Notes under the pieces: model-generated
Told to the model about the DNA's origin: nothing
The model's database searches: none
The model's input: the letters and a program-made list of their open reading frames with translations, nothing else
Shown: in pieces, positions 16,598 through 29,700 of the stretch
Layout: each line of letters starts with the position of its first letter
Numbering within the stretch: position 1 is the stretch's first letter
Position numbers and translations under genes: made by a program
Assembly (NCBI RefSeq): GCF_000003815.2
Contig: NC_049990.1
Span: 3,771,830-3,835,829 of the forward strand
From: Branchiostoma floridae
Taxonomy: Eukaryota; Chordata; Leptocardii; Amphioxiformes; Branchiostomatidae
Direction of reading: 5' to 3'
DNA: 64,000 nt

Positions 16598-19500
16598 AAA
16601 GTAGGTTTGAATTTCGCTTGGTGCATGTGCATCTAAATTGCCCAGTTTTCTCTTAAGAAAGACCCTATGCAGACTACAGTCATGGCATGCTTATAGATAC
16701 AATCTTTTGCCACCACAACTTGTGCTATTCACTTCGTGAAAAAGCTCTGTTTTGTCGGAATAGGTTGTGTCTATAGTGCAAATTGCTCATGACTGGTCTG
16801 CTAAAGTTTGCTTAAAAACGATTTGGACAATCTGGTTGCAAGTCCTTGTCTGCATCCAGACACAAAAATCTGTCTTCTGACCAACTTTGTACAATATGTG
16901 GATCATCAAGTCACCTGACACAAGGTCAAAGAGCAGAGGTCAGAGGTGACCCTGCCCATATTGTGCAAAGGGTGGCAGAAAGACACAAGTTGTAAGAGCT
17001 AAAATTTGCATGCTAAGTTCCAACATGCATATGCTGATTTCTGGGAAGAAAGACTCCAGTTATGTCTGGGGTATTTTCCTAAGTAAAGCTTGCAATGCTG
17101 AACTAAACTTAAGATGTAACAGTCAATGTTATTGCTGGACAGTTACATCAAATGTCCTACAAAAATTGAATGCTTGCTGAGAAAGATCAAATCAGCCAAA
17201 GTTAAAAAAATAATTTCCCTGAAGTTCAATTAAGGAAAGCCCAAGAAAGAAAAAGAAACAGGCTTTTCGATGAGAAACAAAAGTATTGATATGCCTTACC
17301 AGTTTCTGAAATGTATGCCACTTTGATCTTTACCAACTATGAAAAAATGTAACAACATTTAATTTAAGTGGCAAATAAAGTCATTTCCGTATGATGACGA
17401 ACAAAGGCAAATTTCCTAAAAAGAAAGATGCTGTTAAAACTGCTACAGAAAACAAAGTTTCAGCCAGTTGCTTGTAGAAAGTGACACAATGTGTTCACAC
17501 CTGTTGATCACACCTTTCATTTTAACTGTTGCAACTACCTCCCAACAATTCTGTTTCTCAAAACGACAACAGCATGCTCTTTTCTTTCCTCACACCTGAT
17601 GCAGTACATTTCTACTGAACTGAGAAATATGGTACAGTAGTCTGGTTGGTCATTCCGGCGATTCTTCTACACGGTTGCTAACAGTTACACATTGGTCACT
17701 TCCAAATATGGAAGCTTGAAAACGTAAGATGCCTCTTTTTCTTTCACATAATTTCAGAAGAATCCAGACGTGCAGTATATACATGTGTAATAAGAATGAC
17801 CAACCTCAACTACTATTACAAAGATCTAGTTATGGCCAGCATGGCATCTTTTCTTTGTGAAACAAGAACTGATTAACCATAACAAAAAAGACAGACAAAT
17901 ACAGAATGGAGAGAAAAACAAGGCTTTTGTCTGTAAAATACAGCTTTTCCTTTTAAAGGCAGCAGGCATCTATCCTGTTGTGTACGGTTCTGGGAGAGAA
18001 GTTTTTCGATGGTGCTCAGAGAATAATTTCATTGCCCGAACCAGCTCTATGTGACTGCCCTCCCAGTGTGGGGGGGCGCATAGGTTAACGTACCATCACG
18101 TGTCACGGGCCTTGGGACCAGGGATCGCTCACAGGAAGGCAGTGTCCAGTCCACAAAAAGACTCAAAAAAGTTTGCGGAGATCAGATTTCTCTTGAAAAA
18201 CTTTGGCAGACACACTTGCTAAGGGTGAATCTATGAACAGTGCATCGTTGTCTGCCAAACTGAACAAATCCGTCTCAATGTCTCCTTTCAAGGGAAGTAT
18301 TTTTGATTGCAAAACTTGTCTTTGAACAGAAAAATTAACCAAAATCAACCATAAAGTGATAAATACCCCACAAATTTTATCAATGAAAAACTCAACCCCC
18401 TGTGATGCTTGAACTAAAATATCTCTCAAAAGAAAGTCCTCAACAATGTCCACACTATAATAGTGCGCAATGGATTTTTGTAACTCCCTCCTAAGCATCA
18501 CTTAAAACACAAAAACCTTCAGTGAAAAACCCAGTTTATTCTGAAACTAGCAACCCTTCTTCGATAAAAACTGAAGGTTGGTTAAAAGAAACCATTTCTT
18601 TCTATAGAGAAATGTATACAGCAGCTGTGCATCAGCATTGATACTGCCAATTGATTGATTGATTGATCGACCAATCTGTTCCTGTGAGAGGATTCCTTAC
18701 CCGACGCCCGTGGTACCGGTTTTGTATCCGATGGAATATTTATATTGTCCTGCAACCTGAGTCAGCTAGGACGCTGGCTCCTCTATTTTACCCAGTCCAT
18801 TTTCCACTTTTCTACCACGAGAAAATGAGACGCGCCACAATAAATGTCGTGCGCGGCACACAAAAAAATGAATACCAACATCAAAACATCCTATAATGAT
18901 GATAGTGGACACGGGATCGCATTTGAGCACTACTATGATATTGCCAGATACTACTGTTGACAATCTCTTTGAAGAACACATTGAGGACGATTCTAACACC
19001 TCAATGTAGAAGCCTTCCTATATCGCAGGCTTGCCTCTAACGTGGGGTTTGGATTGCAGCAAATGCTTGCAAATAATGTCAACAGCAATTGTTTTTATTG
19101 CTAATTTCCGATACGTTTCTGTTTTTATCCTAGTGATAGTTTTGTTAACGGCACTAGGTATGGTATGTAGTATATTATTATGTAATGTTAAATGTTTTTT
19201 TAGATTTTTTTATAGGGTATACAGTCGGTGGTAGTCACTTGTGCATTGAGCAAAATGTGCAATTAACGTTAGGTCTTGTGCAGATTGTAATTCTTACACG
19301 GGGGTCGCTCTAGTCTCGGGGAAACTTCACCAGAATGAACAGAGCTTTGCATTTATCCTGTTATGAAAAGATTTGTGCAGCAAAATTTGTTACTTTGATC
19401 CATGCTATGTTTACAAGAAAAACAAGACCAGGTCCCTGGAAAACCAAGTGCCACATACTTCAATCAGTGAAATATCTTGTGAGTATCATGACCATTGGAA

Positions 19501-20884
19501 GTTTAGGGTCAAGAAGAATGTTGGTAAATAATGTTGTTTTTAAATCAAAGTAAGATCATTTTCCAGAAAACAACATTGTGACCATTGAAAATAGAGAAAA
19601 GGCAAAGAAGCAAGAGCAAAGAAATATATGGTCAGCTATTGTATAACCGTATACCATCATTACGTCTTGGTGTCATGTGACTTCCCAAATACTGTATTGG
19701 AAATGACTAATGGCTGATTGTACTCTGATTGGCTAGTAACTGACCAATCAGGAATTCTAAAGCTGTGGCACATCTTTTAAAAAGTTGCAGGATTAATCAT
19801 CACCCAGAATGCATTGCTGAGGTAGCCATCTTGAAATGGAATGTCCTCAGAGCTTGACCTTGAACATCATTTAGTTCAGGCTGCCACCCCTCTTCTTTGT
19901 TAAAGGGTTGGTCCACTGTATTTGTAAGAACAAACCAACTCAAGCAAAGGGGTAGAAACAAATGACATGGTGAAGTTTTCCTCATTAATTCCAACTATGG
20001 GACCATATATTTTACCTCCAGTTTTGGCTAATTTTTATCGAGAATTTCTCTGTTTATTTTAGACTTATTTCTCTAATCATTCTGTATTGGCTTATAAGCA
20101 ATGTATCTACGATAGGAAGTAGTGATGTGTACATGCAGTAGATTAATACGTAAAAAGTGCTGAAAAGTTGTTGATATCAGCCTAGATGGAGTCTCCAAAG
20201 ACACTGTGAAGATACAGTTACATTATTGGTACTCATTTTGACAATTATTTTTTTTCCTATTTCCAACTGATTTCCGAAGGACTGTCTCCGCGACCCATCC
20301 TTCCGTTCTGTGACAGAAATTTGCTTGACGGAAAATTTTGCCCCATCTGTCAAAAGAAAAAGAAAATAGGATTTCTGAACATGATAATGATGAAAATATT
20401 CTTTCATCAGCTTAAGATGACAAAAAAAATTGATGAAAATATTCTTTCATCAGCTTAAGATGACAAAAAAAATTAAAAACATGGCCTCCGAAACCATGCA
20501 TGGGTTGGAAGGCAATTAAAGCTGGAGACAACACTTTATATTGCCCACTAGAAACTGTGTAAAACCTGTAAACATGCCCCCAAAACCTATTTGTTACCAA
20601 CTCAGCAATGCTGCCTGTACCTACCAACGTTTCACCAAAAATCTAGAGTGTTACATGTGTATCATAAGGCTTCTCTATATGCACCATGTTACACAAGTCA
20701 GTATCATACATATTCAGTTGTCCTTGGCCTGGAGAGACTTGAGACCAGGAAAGAGTCTGAATCCTTCAGGATTTAATTCCTTCACATGTAATTCCACTTT
20801 AAGTCCCGCAAGCCTTGCAAGGAAATAACATGGTCTTTGATGAAGTTTAGACAATCCAGGTATTAAGATGTGCCCAAGTAATAG

Positions 20885-21190
20885 TCACTGAAGCAACTGG
20901 ATATGATTTTGGAAATAGTCAAACGTTTCAGGTAGCAACCATGCACTACCTTTAGTTAGTGTCACCGAGCTACCTTGAACATTATCTGATCTGACCGTTT
21001 CCAAAATCATATCCAGTTGCTTGAGTCAGTGAACTACTATTTGTGCAGTAGCTGCACAAAAAGGATGGGAAGAAATTGTGGGATGTAAAAATTCCCAGAC
21101 AGTCTTCTAATTCCTTGCATCACCACCCAGTTCCTTTGAGTTATTTGTACATGTATTATGCAGTTTTCTACCTGAATGTCTAACCTTCAT
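20885..21190. mobile_element. Foldback member of the GGATATGATTTTGG / CAGTTGCTTGAGT family
   Basis: The left arm GCAACTGGATATGATTTTGG (20893) and the right arm CCAAAATCATATCCAGTTGC (21001) are inverted around about 90 bp. Downstream parts (TTGAGTNACTGNTNTTTG, TACCTGNATNTCTAAC) recur at 29523-29659, 32430-32520 and 63724-63800, giving a dispersed family of four or more copies. Confidence 0.65.
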
Positions 21191-21589
21191 CAATGCCTCA
21201 TGATCATTCATGATTTAGTAACTGGAAAACAGAAGGCTTTTTTTTTAATTACTTGACTCAAATGCTTAGGTATCTATTATGTAAAGAAGAGCTGTTTTCT
21301 TGTCACGGTGTCTTTGGAGACGTCCGTCCTTCTTGACGAGTTGTTCTTGGTGTGGAGACTATTTGAATAATGACAGACTTGGATGTGGTGTAAGCTATAC
21401 TAGGGAGTATTGCATGTAGCAGGGTGCTGACACTGTAAGCTAGCTAACTGTACCATGGCTGTGGCTGTGAGTTGTGTACAAAAAAGAGAGATTTTGCTGC
21501 TTGATGTTTTGATGGTCGGTGAAGGCGAGAGGTGACCGAGATTTCCGAGTACCAACCTTCCGTTTCGCATGAACATTAAGACTTCAGGA

Positions 21590-21900
21590 CAGGAGAGTTT
21601 TCTTTCATGCAACCAGTTTTTTCTCACCTGCTGACGTTTTGATGTCTGTCAGACATCTTCCTCAGAGCTTCTAACTGGAGTTCTGCTTCTCGCCGCTATG
21701 TGTAGCCGATGTAGGTGGGGCTTTTGCGGCGAGAATACTATCCCAAACGTGGCTGAGCTTGTACCCCCCTTCATCACTGGGGTGGACTTCCTTATCCAGA
21801 CTGCTTCTTTAATCCAACGGATTCGTCTGTTATCTCTGGTTGTGTAAAAGAAAACTTTTATGTCTTATGATCTACCAACCTGATGAAACTATTTTCGGAA
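21590..21900. mobile_element. Half of the CAGCTGACG/TCTGTCAGAC foldback family
   Basis: TTCTCACCTGCTGACGTTTT, TGTCTGTCAGACATCTTCCT and CTCAGAGCTTCTAACTGGAG are shared with the left arm of the element at 60558-60782. A diverged copy lies near 44370-44520. No coding content. Confidence 0.6.
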
Positions 21901-23149
21901 GTAAGCCTTTTGGTGTATCACAACAGTTTTGTACAGTAAGGTACAAGCTGCATAAGATCATACTGTAAGGTTTGATTGAAGTAAACGTGTTGCATTCTTG
22001 TGTGGCTCTCAAAAAGAAACCTTACCACTGGTCTGTCTTAGTACATGGCGACAATGATATGACGATGACCAAATTTGTGTCTTTGCACATTTTTGGTCAC
22101 ATCTTTCACCAAATTGCAAAACTTTGTACAAGCTGTTAAAGGTGTAGGCTTCTTACACTTTGCCTGTAGCAGAATTGTTGAAAGAAAGCTGATACGTGTA
22201 CCAGAATTTTTGGCAATTGTATCACATACATTTACTATGAATACAAAGTGAATTAAAGAAAGAGAAAAGGGAATCTTAATTTGAAAGACTAAAACAAAAA
22301 GTTTGAAAAGTTACAGGGAATCTCTGTGACCTGCCGCCAGAAGGTTGCGCTACACGGACTTTGGTAACGAGAAACACAGTTAAGTAAAAAAAGACACAGT
22401 GACATTCACCTGTGGATGTCCCCACCATTTATTACACACCAGCCTAACACCTTAAGTTTATTGTATGCAGACACTCATGGTCAGATATGTTGAATTTTGC
22501 CATGGCTAATTGTGTTCTGTAAGTGTTGATTCCAAACTCAACCTCCCTTCTGTGAGGACCCTCTTTTGTCATGTGATCAAACAGGTGGCTGTGGTATTGC
22601 AAATCAATGCCTGTATAGATGTCATCTACAACAAAATTATGTTAACATCTTCATGGCAAAGTTAGAAGCTATCATACACAGCATACCGACTTTGGATGCA
22701 TACAGGCACTGCATTATACTACAAAGGCCACCTCCTTGACCACATGACTTCAGTGATGAGTTACCATGATATTGGACTGCAGACACTACAAAGGGCCAGG
22801 CTAAGAACAGTATATCTTGTACTTTATGTTTGTCTGATGTAACGTTACCTACCAGGCTCTCAGCAGGAAGCCAACTAGGGACCAGTGCCTACTCACACCA
22901 TATTTGGATATTTGACCTCCAAAGTGACCCCTCGTAACCTTTGTACTTCAACCTCTAGATGGTGTCTTGTAGTGTTTACCACTCACTGATTGTTTACGTT
23001 ATGTATTCTCTACAAACAATAATAAAAAAAATGTTTCAAAAGTTTGCAACATTTAGCTTGGTGTCTTATTTCAACCATTTTCTAGAGTCTGACATCCATA
23101 ATTGCCTATTCATGATTTTTAAATCTCACCATGATCCTTATACTTGAAA

Positions 23150-23255
23150 TTAAGCTGTCCCTGGTGCTGAATAACATTTACACTCACGCTGCTGTTTGAA
23201 TGAAATGTACACTGTTATCCCTGGTGCTGAATGACATTCACACTAACACTGCCGC
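23150..23255. repeat. Left flank of a minisatellite split by a transposon
   Basis: Units around CCCTGGTGCTGAATGACATT with CACACTAACACTGCC are present here and resume at 25060. The intervening 1.8 kb is the inserted element. Confidence 0.75.
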
Positions 23256-25038
23256 TTAAGCCCCGGTCACAAAGCGCGTACGATTCCTTGCGATGGACTA
23301 TTCCGCATATCGTACGATGAGCGCAGTACATCGCAAGAAAATCGTAAGCATCGCAAGCCATCGCAACGCATCGGATGGTGTTCAAAATTTTTCCAGCGTC
23401 GCACGATTTTTCACTTGTGTCTCTTCTGTATAGCCGTCTGACCGCTTTTGTGCTTCTTTAACCAACAAACATGTGGACGTAGCTGTTAAATACCTTCCTA
23501 TAATATCTTTAACTGTAAAAATAAATTAAAAAAGACCATGACAACAAGAGTATTACAAGCAAAAGTTCAAATCAAGCGTGAGTACTGGTATGGTTATCTC
23601 GGCCTGCTTGCCGGCTCTACGTGTCAGGCTCTTTCGAAGATCGTATCATGATATGCTATCAACAAAAAGATGCCATCATACAAAAATCAAATGATAAGCA
23701 TTATATCATATATATTTCCGACTCATAGAGCCTGCCTTTATGTTCGAGTTGTCCCCATGGTTATTACGATTATGGTAAACTGACCCAAGACCGACGAGAG
23801 CTGAGATTTGATCTAATTATAAACTCACGTGCATGAAGCGATCAAACAATTGTCTGCATCACCTGTGCGTGACGCGCTGTTCTCTGGTTGCGACTGTGGC
23901 AGTTGCGACTGATATATTTCCCCTTTTCGTCAATATCGACAATATCAGGTAAAACTGAAACCATCACAACATACTAAAAAATCATAAATCTATAACCTCA
24001 TCAGTAGACAAAAATTGCCGTAATGAACTCTGCTATGGGGGCAAATAAAACCTTACGACGATAGCGAAATTTTGAACATGTTCAAAATCCATTTCAGCTC
24101 TATTTTTCGCCATACGACGCTCCCCGATTTACTATGATCCACTGCGATTGGCGCAGGCACGCTCTTATGACCTCATCGTACGATGCACTACGCGCTTTGT
24201 GACCACGGCTTTATATACTTAAACCATTGCTTCCGATTTTCTTCCGACTTACGTCGCACTGCGCTTATCCTGCGCATCGGAAGGAATCGCAAGGAATCGT
24301 ACGCGCTTTGTGACCGGGGCTTTACCGGCTCTACGTGTCAGGCACTTTCGAAGATCGTATCATGATATGCTATCAACAAAAAGATGCCATCATACAAAAA
24401 TCAATTGATAAGCATTATATCATATATATTTCCGAATCATAGAGCCTGCCTTTATGTTCGAGTTGTCCCCATGGTTATTACGATTATGGTAAACTGACCC
24501 AAGACCGACGAGAGCTGAGATTTGATCTAATTATAAACTCACGTGCATGAAGCGATCAAACAATTGTCTGCATCACCTGTGCGTGCCGCGCTGTTCTCTG
24601 GTTGCGACTGTGGCAGTTGCGACTGATATATTTCCCCTTTTCGTCAATATCGACAATATCAGGGAAAACTGAAACCATCACAACATGCTAAAAAATCATA
24701 AATCTATAACCTCATCAGTAGACAAAAACTGCCGTAATGAACTCTGCTATGGGGGCAAATAAAATCTTACGACGATAGCGAAATTTTGAACATGTTCAAA
24801 ATCCATTTCAGCTCTATTTTTCGCCATACGACGCTCCCCGATTTACTATGATTCACTGCGATTGACACAGGCACGCTCTTATGACCTCATCGTACGATCC
24901 ACTACGCGCTTTGTGACCACGGCTTTATATACTTAAACCATTGCTTCCGATTTTCTTCCGACTTACGTCGCACTGCGATTATCCTGCGCATCGGAAGGAA
25001 TCGCAAGGAATCGTACGCGCTTTGTGACCGGGGCTTAA
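23256..25038. mobile_element. TTAA-flanked non-autonomous DNA transposon, tandem dimer
   Basis: The outer ends are TTAA|GCCCCGGTCACAAAGCGCG and CGCGCTTTGTGACCGGGGC|TTAA. They give inverted termini of about 33 bases (continuing into TACGATTCCTTGCGAT) and a TTAA target duplication as in piggyBac- or Kolobok-type elements. A complete copy spans 23260 to about 24320. From 23611 the internal sequence repeats as 24325-25037 (period about 714) with very few differences, so the second copy lacks the left end. A third, subterminal end-like motif (ACGCGCTTTGTGACCACGGC) lies near 24190 and 24904. No transposase reading frame exists. Confidence 0.85.
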
Positions 25039-25054
25039 ATGACAATTTACAATA

Positions 25055-25614
25055 ACACTGCAATCCCTGTCCCTGGTGCTGAATGACCCTCACACAGACA
25101 CTGCCTTCCCTGTCCCTGGTGCTGAATGATATTCACAATGACACTGCTGTCCCTGTCCCTGAATGACATTCACACAGACGCAGCCATCCCTGACCCTGGT
25201 GCTGAATGACATTCACACTGACACCGCCATCCCTGTCCCTGAATGACATTTACACTGACACTACCATCCTTGTCCCTGGTGCTGAATGACATTCACACTG
25301 ACACCACCATCCCTGTCTTCATGGTACTGAATGACATTCACACTGACACTGCTGTCCCTGTCCCTGGTGCTGAATGACATTCACAATGACACTCCTGTCC
25401 CTGGTGCTGAATGACATTCACACTAACACTACCATCCCTGACCCTCATGCTGAATGACACTCACACTGACACTGCCATCCCTTCCCGTGGATCTGAATGA
25501 CATTCACACAGACGCAGCCATCCCTGTCCCTGTTGCTGAATGATATTCACACTGACACTACCATCCCTGTCCCTGGTGCTGAATGACATTCACACTGACA
25601 CTGCCATCCCCGTC
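25055..25614. repeat. Minisatellite, unit about 43 bp (CCCTGGTGCTGAATGACATT)
   Basis: About a dozen units read TGTCCCTGGTGCTGAATGAC then ATTCACACTGACACTGCCAT, some lacking the GGTGCTG part. The array runs straight into an assembly gap. The reverse complement of the same unit forms the array at 31303-31860. Confidence 0.9.
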
Positions 25615-25860
25615 NNNNNNNNNNNNNNNNNNNNNNNNNNNNNNNNNNNNNNNNNNNNNNNNNNNNNNNNNNNNNNNNNNNNNNNNNNNNNNNNNNNNNN
25701 NNNNNNNNNNNNNNNNNNNNNNNNNNNNNNNNNNNNNNNNNNNNNNNNNNNNNNNNNNNNNNNNNNNNNNNNNNNNNNNNNNNNNNNNNNNNNNNNNNNN
25801 NNNNNNNNNNNNNNNNNNNNNNNNNNNNNNNNNNNNNNNNNNNNNNNNNNNNNNNNNNNN
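25615..25860. other. Assembly gap (N run)
   Basis: 246 N. It interrupts the minisatellite, so true array length is unknown. Confidence 0.99.
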
Positions 25861-26772
25861 CCGTACAATACGTCACCCGAATGCGGGCTTGTAAGACGTG
25901 ACTTAATATACTAGTAATTTGTCTCGTCTTTGGAAAGAAAATGATGTTTGCATATGTATGAACGTTGGAACGGCCAGCCACAGAACAATAACGGCATCCA
26001 AAGCGTGTGTATATTCTCTACGTATCTACCAGACTGCGGCATAGCGGAATAGTAATAGGGGACTAAAAGTTAAGAATAAAAACCTTGTAGGAGTATTAAT
26101 TGGCCTAGGCGTGAACTGACCGGCCGATGGATAGACGGCAAAAGACTGAAATTCCATGCCAACGTATTTGGCCAAATTCTTCTCCTTTTCATCCATTTGA
26201 CACATCTGCCTGGAGACTACCGTGTGAAGATGAGTCGAAGCAAAAATGAACTGAAGTAAACATACATATATTCATGCAATTTCATTTGTCATTAATAACA
26301 AAACTGAACATACTGGAAATGAAATCAAGATTCTCCACTGGAGGGTTGTTGTGCTTTTGTGTTTGTTTGTTTGTTTGTTTGTTTATTTTCAAACACCTGG
26401 GTAGCCTATTCAGCTTCGATAAACTGGTTTTCAATAGGGCCCAGTTTCACATATACATAGAAGGAAATAAAATAAAAACGTACAGAGAGAAAAGTAGACA
26501 TACACGTCGGAAACATATAAGTACAACTGATACATGAAAGACACAGATAAACCAACGTGTCTATGTTTTATCTTTGATTTCCTTAGCTAGAAGTAAAAGT
26601 GCTTTTAGGATCAGGGTAGGCGCAACAAATATTGTCTACGGGTTTATTAGAGGATTTCATGAACAGGAAAGCTATCCTGCTTTCTGAAAACCCAATGAAA
26701 CTACATGTATTTATGAATCAGAGGTAACAGATGTAGGGCAAACGTCTGTTGCACAGATAAAATATGTAGACA

Positions 26773-29700
26773 ATGGAAAGGACAATTGTCGACATGGCGG
26801 ACGGGCCGCAGCTCACCCGCTCCCAGAGCATGGAAGGTAACTAGTATGTTTTTGCAAAATTCTGTAACATGTTTACGTTTTGTGCTAGCGAAACGGACAG
26901 GATTCTTTGCTGCCGTGGTTATCGCGGTATGACATTAGTACGTCGGTTCATATGGTGGCTGGAATGGTGATTGGCGTCACCACGCATCACGTCATAAATA
27001 CACAAGTCTGGTCGGATGGTTTTCCTAGAAGTGAGAATCAATAATTCAACTTTACAGGGACCAAAAACATTTTCCTGGAATTCAGAATCAATATAACTAT
27101 TCCGAAGACAAACATGTCAAGGTTTGTCGTGATTTTTCATAGCCTATTGTTACCCGTTCTGTACAGCTTTTATAATCTGAATACTCCAAAATTCCACATG
27201 TCCAGCAAAACCACATTAAACGTAGCAAAGCTGAATCTGGACCAGACTGTGCAAAGTTATCTCTGCTGCTATTTCCTTCTTCAAGATTTTAAAGTTGGAA
27301 TATTGTTACTTGACAACTTGTCTTTTTTCGGCACCGGTGCACCACCTCCCAATGGCGACCACTGATGATTATATCGTATTCTGTGAGCGCTTGTTGTTGT
27401 GTTACACTGAATTTATCCAACAGAAGCTCTCTAAGATTTAACATTTCTCAGAATCGACTTTTGGGTCGTGATGAATTTGTAAATGTTCCGCAGGTAACTC
27501 TCCCATGCAAACCGACTGGGTGGCAGTTGCGGACGCCGCTGCGAACATACCCAACGCGATGTACGTCTCCAGTGCAGGTAGATCATTTTCAAATCAAGAT
27601 TATAGTATTCCTGTTGCTGTCGCCTGTTTTGTTCTGTTTTGTAGTTGCCGCGTCCGTCTAAAGATTGCTTTCCAGCCTTGATATGTGATTTTACGTATTT
27701 AAACCTGTCCTTTAAACGTTAGTTCGATACTCGCCATGCCCCTGCCCCCATGACGGTGGAGTGACGCCCACCGACCCTCAAGGCCGGCTAATCTGTCTTA
27801 AGGTGCCAAAAACACATACGGACTTGGTGATGCAAGTGTGTCAACATCTGCACACTTGCTACTAAGACCCGTGAATTGTTTTCTGTTGGCAATAAGAATA
27901 AAGACAAAGTAGAAAACGTTCGAAATTGATTTCAATTTGAATCTTGATTTGAATCATCACGGCATCATGAAATACTTCATGTAGTCAGAAATGACTCAGA
28001 CGCGGACACTTTTTTTTTTTTGCCTGAACAGCCACCAACGCCATGGATCCGGACAAGACCAAATCTTTCCGCCTGGACAACAAGCTTTGGCACATCACCG
28101 GCCTTGTGTTTGCCGTGGTTATCGTCATACTGCTGTCATTTTTTGCAGGTGAGCTTCTTCCCACGTGTATTGAAGAATAATCTAATCCCCAAGCAGATCC
28201 TACGGTAGCATAAGATAGTATCAAAAGATGGCAGCGGAGTGAAACAAGTCTAGGAATGTGTATGGAGGCGGCGAACCTCCTCTGGCCGGCTATACTCCGG
28301 ATCCATATCCGGTTTTGGTACTATCTTATATGCCACTGGGAATCTGCTTGGAGATTAGAATGATCATCGTAATGTTTAGAATAGCCTGTTGACATTCGCT
28401 CTACATTTCACACCAACAGTGTTTGTTGTTCTTTCGAAATCTCCTTGTACACATTTGTACAAAGGTGCAGTGCATCTTTCAATGTTAGTTTTCAGATTGT
28501 TCATATTTCATTACCTTTTGAATACACGCAGTGGGTGATTTACCTCTCCTGTTTATTGATAAGGGAAGCAGACATCGTCAAGTCTTCATGTGTTTCACTA
28601 TCTATATTGTGGGTAGCCTGGGTTTACACAAGCTCTCGCTGGCTGGAGTAAAGCTATTGTAGGGCCCGCCGCTAGGGGCGCGATTTTAGTCAGGCTATAT
28701 TGTGTGGGATTGTTTCTGAACCTGGTCTTATTTACTTTCATGTCTAGTTAACGTTACTACTCTAACTGAGGAGGTGAGGGAGCTTCGAGCATGGAAAGCG
28801 GAGATTCAGCTGCGAGTTATCGAGATGGAACGTAAGCATGACATCCGCATATCACCAAACTGTATTCTGTGATATTTAAGAAATATTTTCCTTAAAATCA
28901 TTAAAACTTTCCAATGCTTCTCACATCTTACCGACCAACAAAAAACAATCTTCTTGCTTGAGTCCTCCAACCCCTTTATCTATGAAAATGTTTGACAATT
29001 CATCTCCCACTGCATACGGTAAAAAAGTCAAACCCATCATACAACTTATAAGTAGAAGTAGATTTAGAATAGATGTTATTTCCCGTTCATTTGTAAATAT
29101 CAAGTTCCTTCTTTGTTGAGTATACAATTATGTATACCACACTGTTTGCAATTAGCCTTCGGGCATGAGCTTGCAATAAAGATTATTATTATTATCTAAT
29201 CATGAAGCAGTCTGCTTTATAGCTATGTGCCTATGGAGAGTGACTTCTGACTCCTATGTATAACACTATAGGAAAAGTAACAGAAATACTAAATAGTGTT
29301 TAAACTAACACTGACAGACATTGTCCCTGTCTCCGGTGCACATGGACTGCCACATGCTTGTATATGCATATGTATATGTAAATGTATATGTATGGTACAT
29401 AGACTACCCCATGCATAAAAATGCAATAAACAGTTGTCAGTAGAATAATGACCTATTCAAACATTTGAGTGGCTTTTTTTTTTCAAAAATGCTGACATAG
29501 CATATCTTACGCCAAAAAGCAATTAAAAAAGCAACTGGATATCATTTTGGAAACAGTCAAAAACGTTTCAGGTAGAATCCACAGTAGAGTCACTGGTAAA
29601 AGGTAGTTGCTTGAGTAATTGCAATTTGTTGTACCTTATTACCTGGATATCTAATCTTCTGTAACAGTGGGGGGTTCAAGTAGTGCTAACTGACTATGCC

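Larger units (their letters stand above)
16598..26772. other. Intergenic stretch between AMMECR1 and the lectin gene
   Basis: No exon with recognisable protein homology was found. The longest open frames (for example 18163-18501 on the minus strand, 112 codons) have no motif I know and no splice context. The second half is dominated by a minisatellite, a TTAA-flanked transposon dimer and an N gap (25615-25860). A small exact duplication of about 43 bp occurs at 20386-20475. Confidence 0.55.

Noticed and set aside
17640-17810. A TIR element (TGGTTGGTCATTC / GAATGACCAACC)
   Set aside because: Only about 13 bases are inverted and no target duplication was visible; it may be chance.
18163-18501. 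112-codon minus-strand open frame
   Set aside because: No motif recognised, no conserved neighbours, no good splice sites. A protein search would be needed to revive it.
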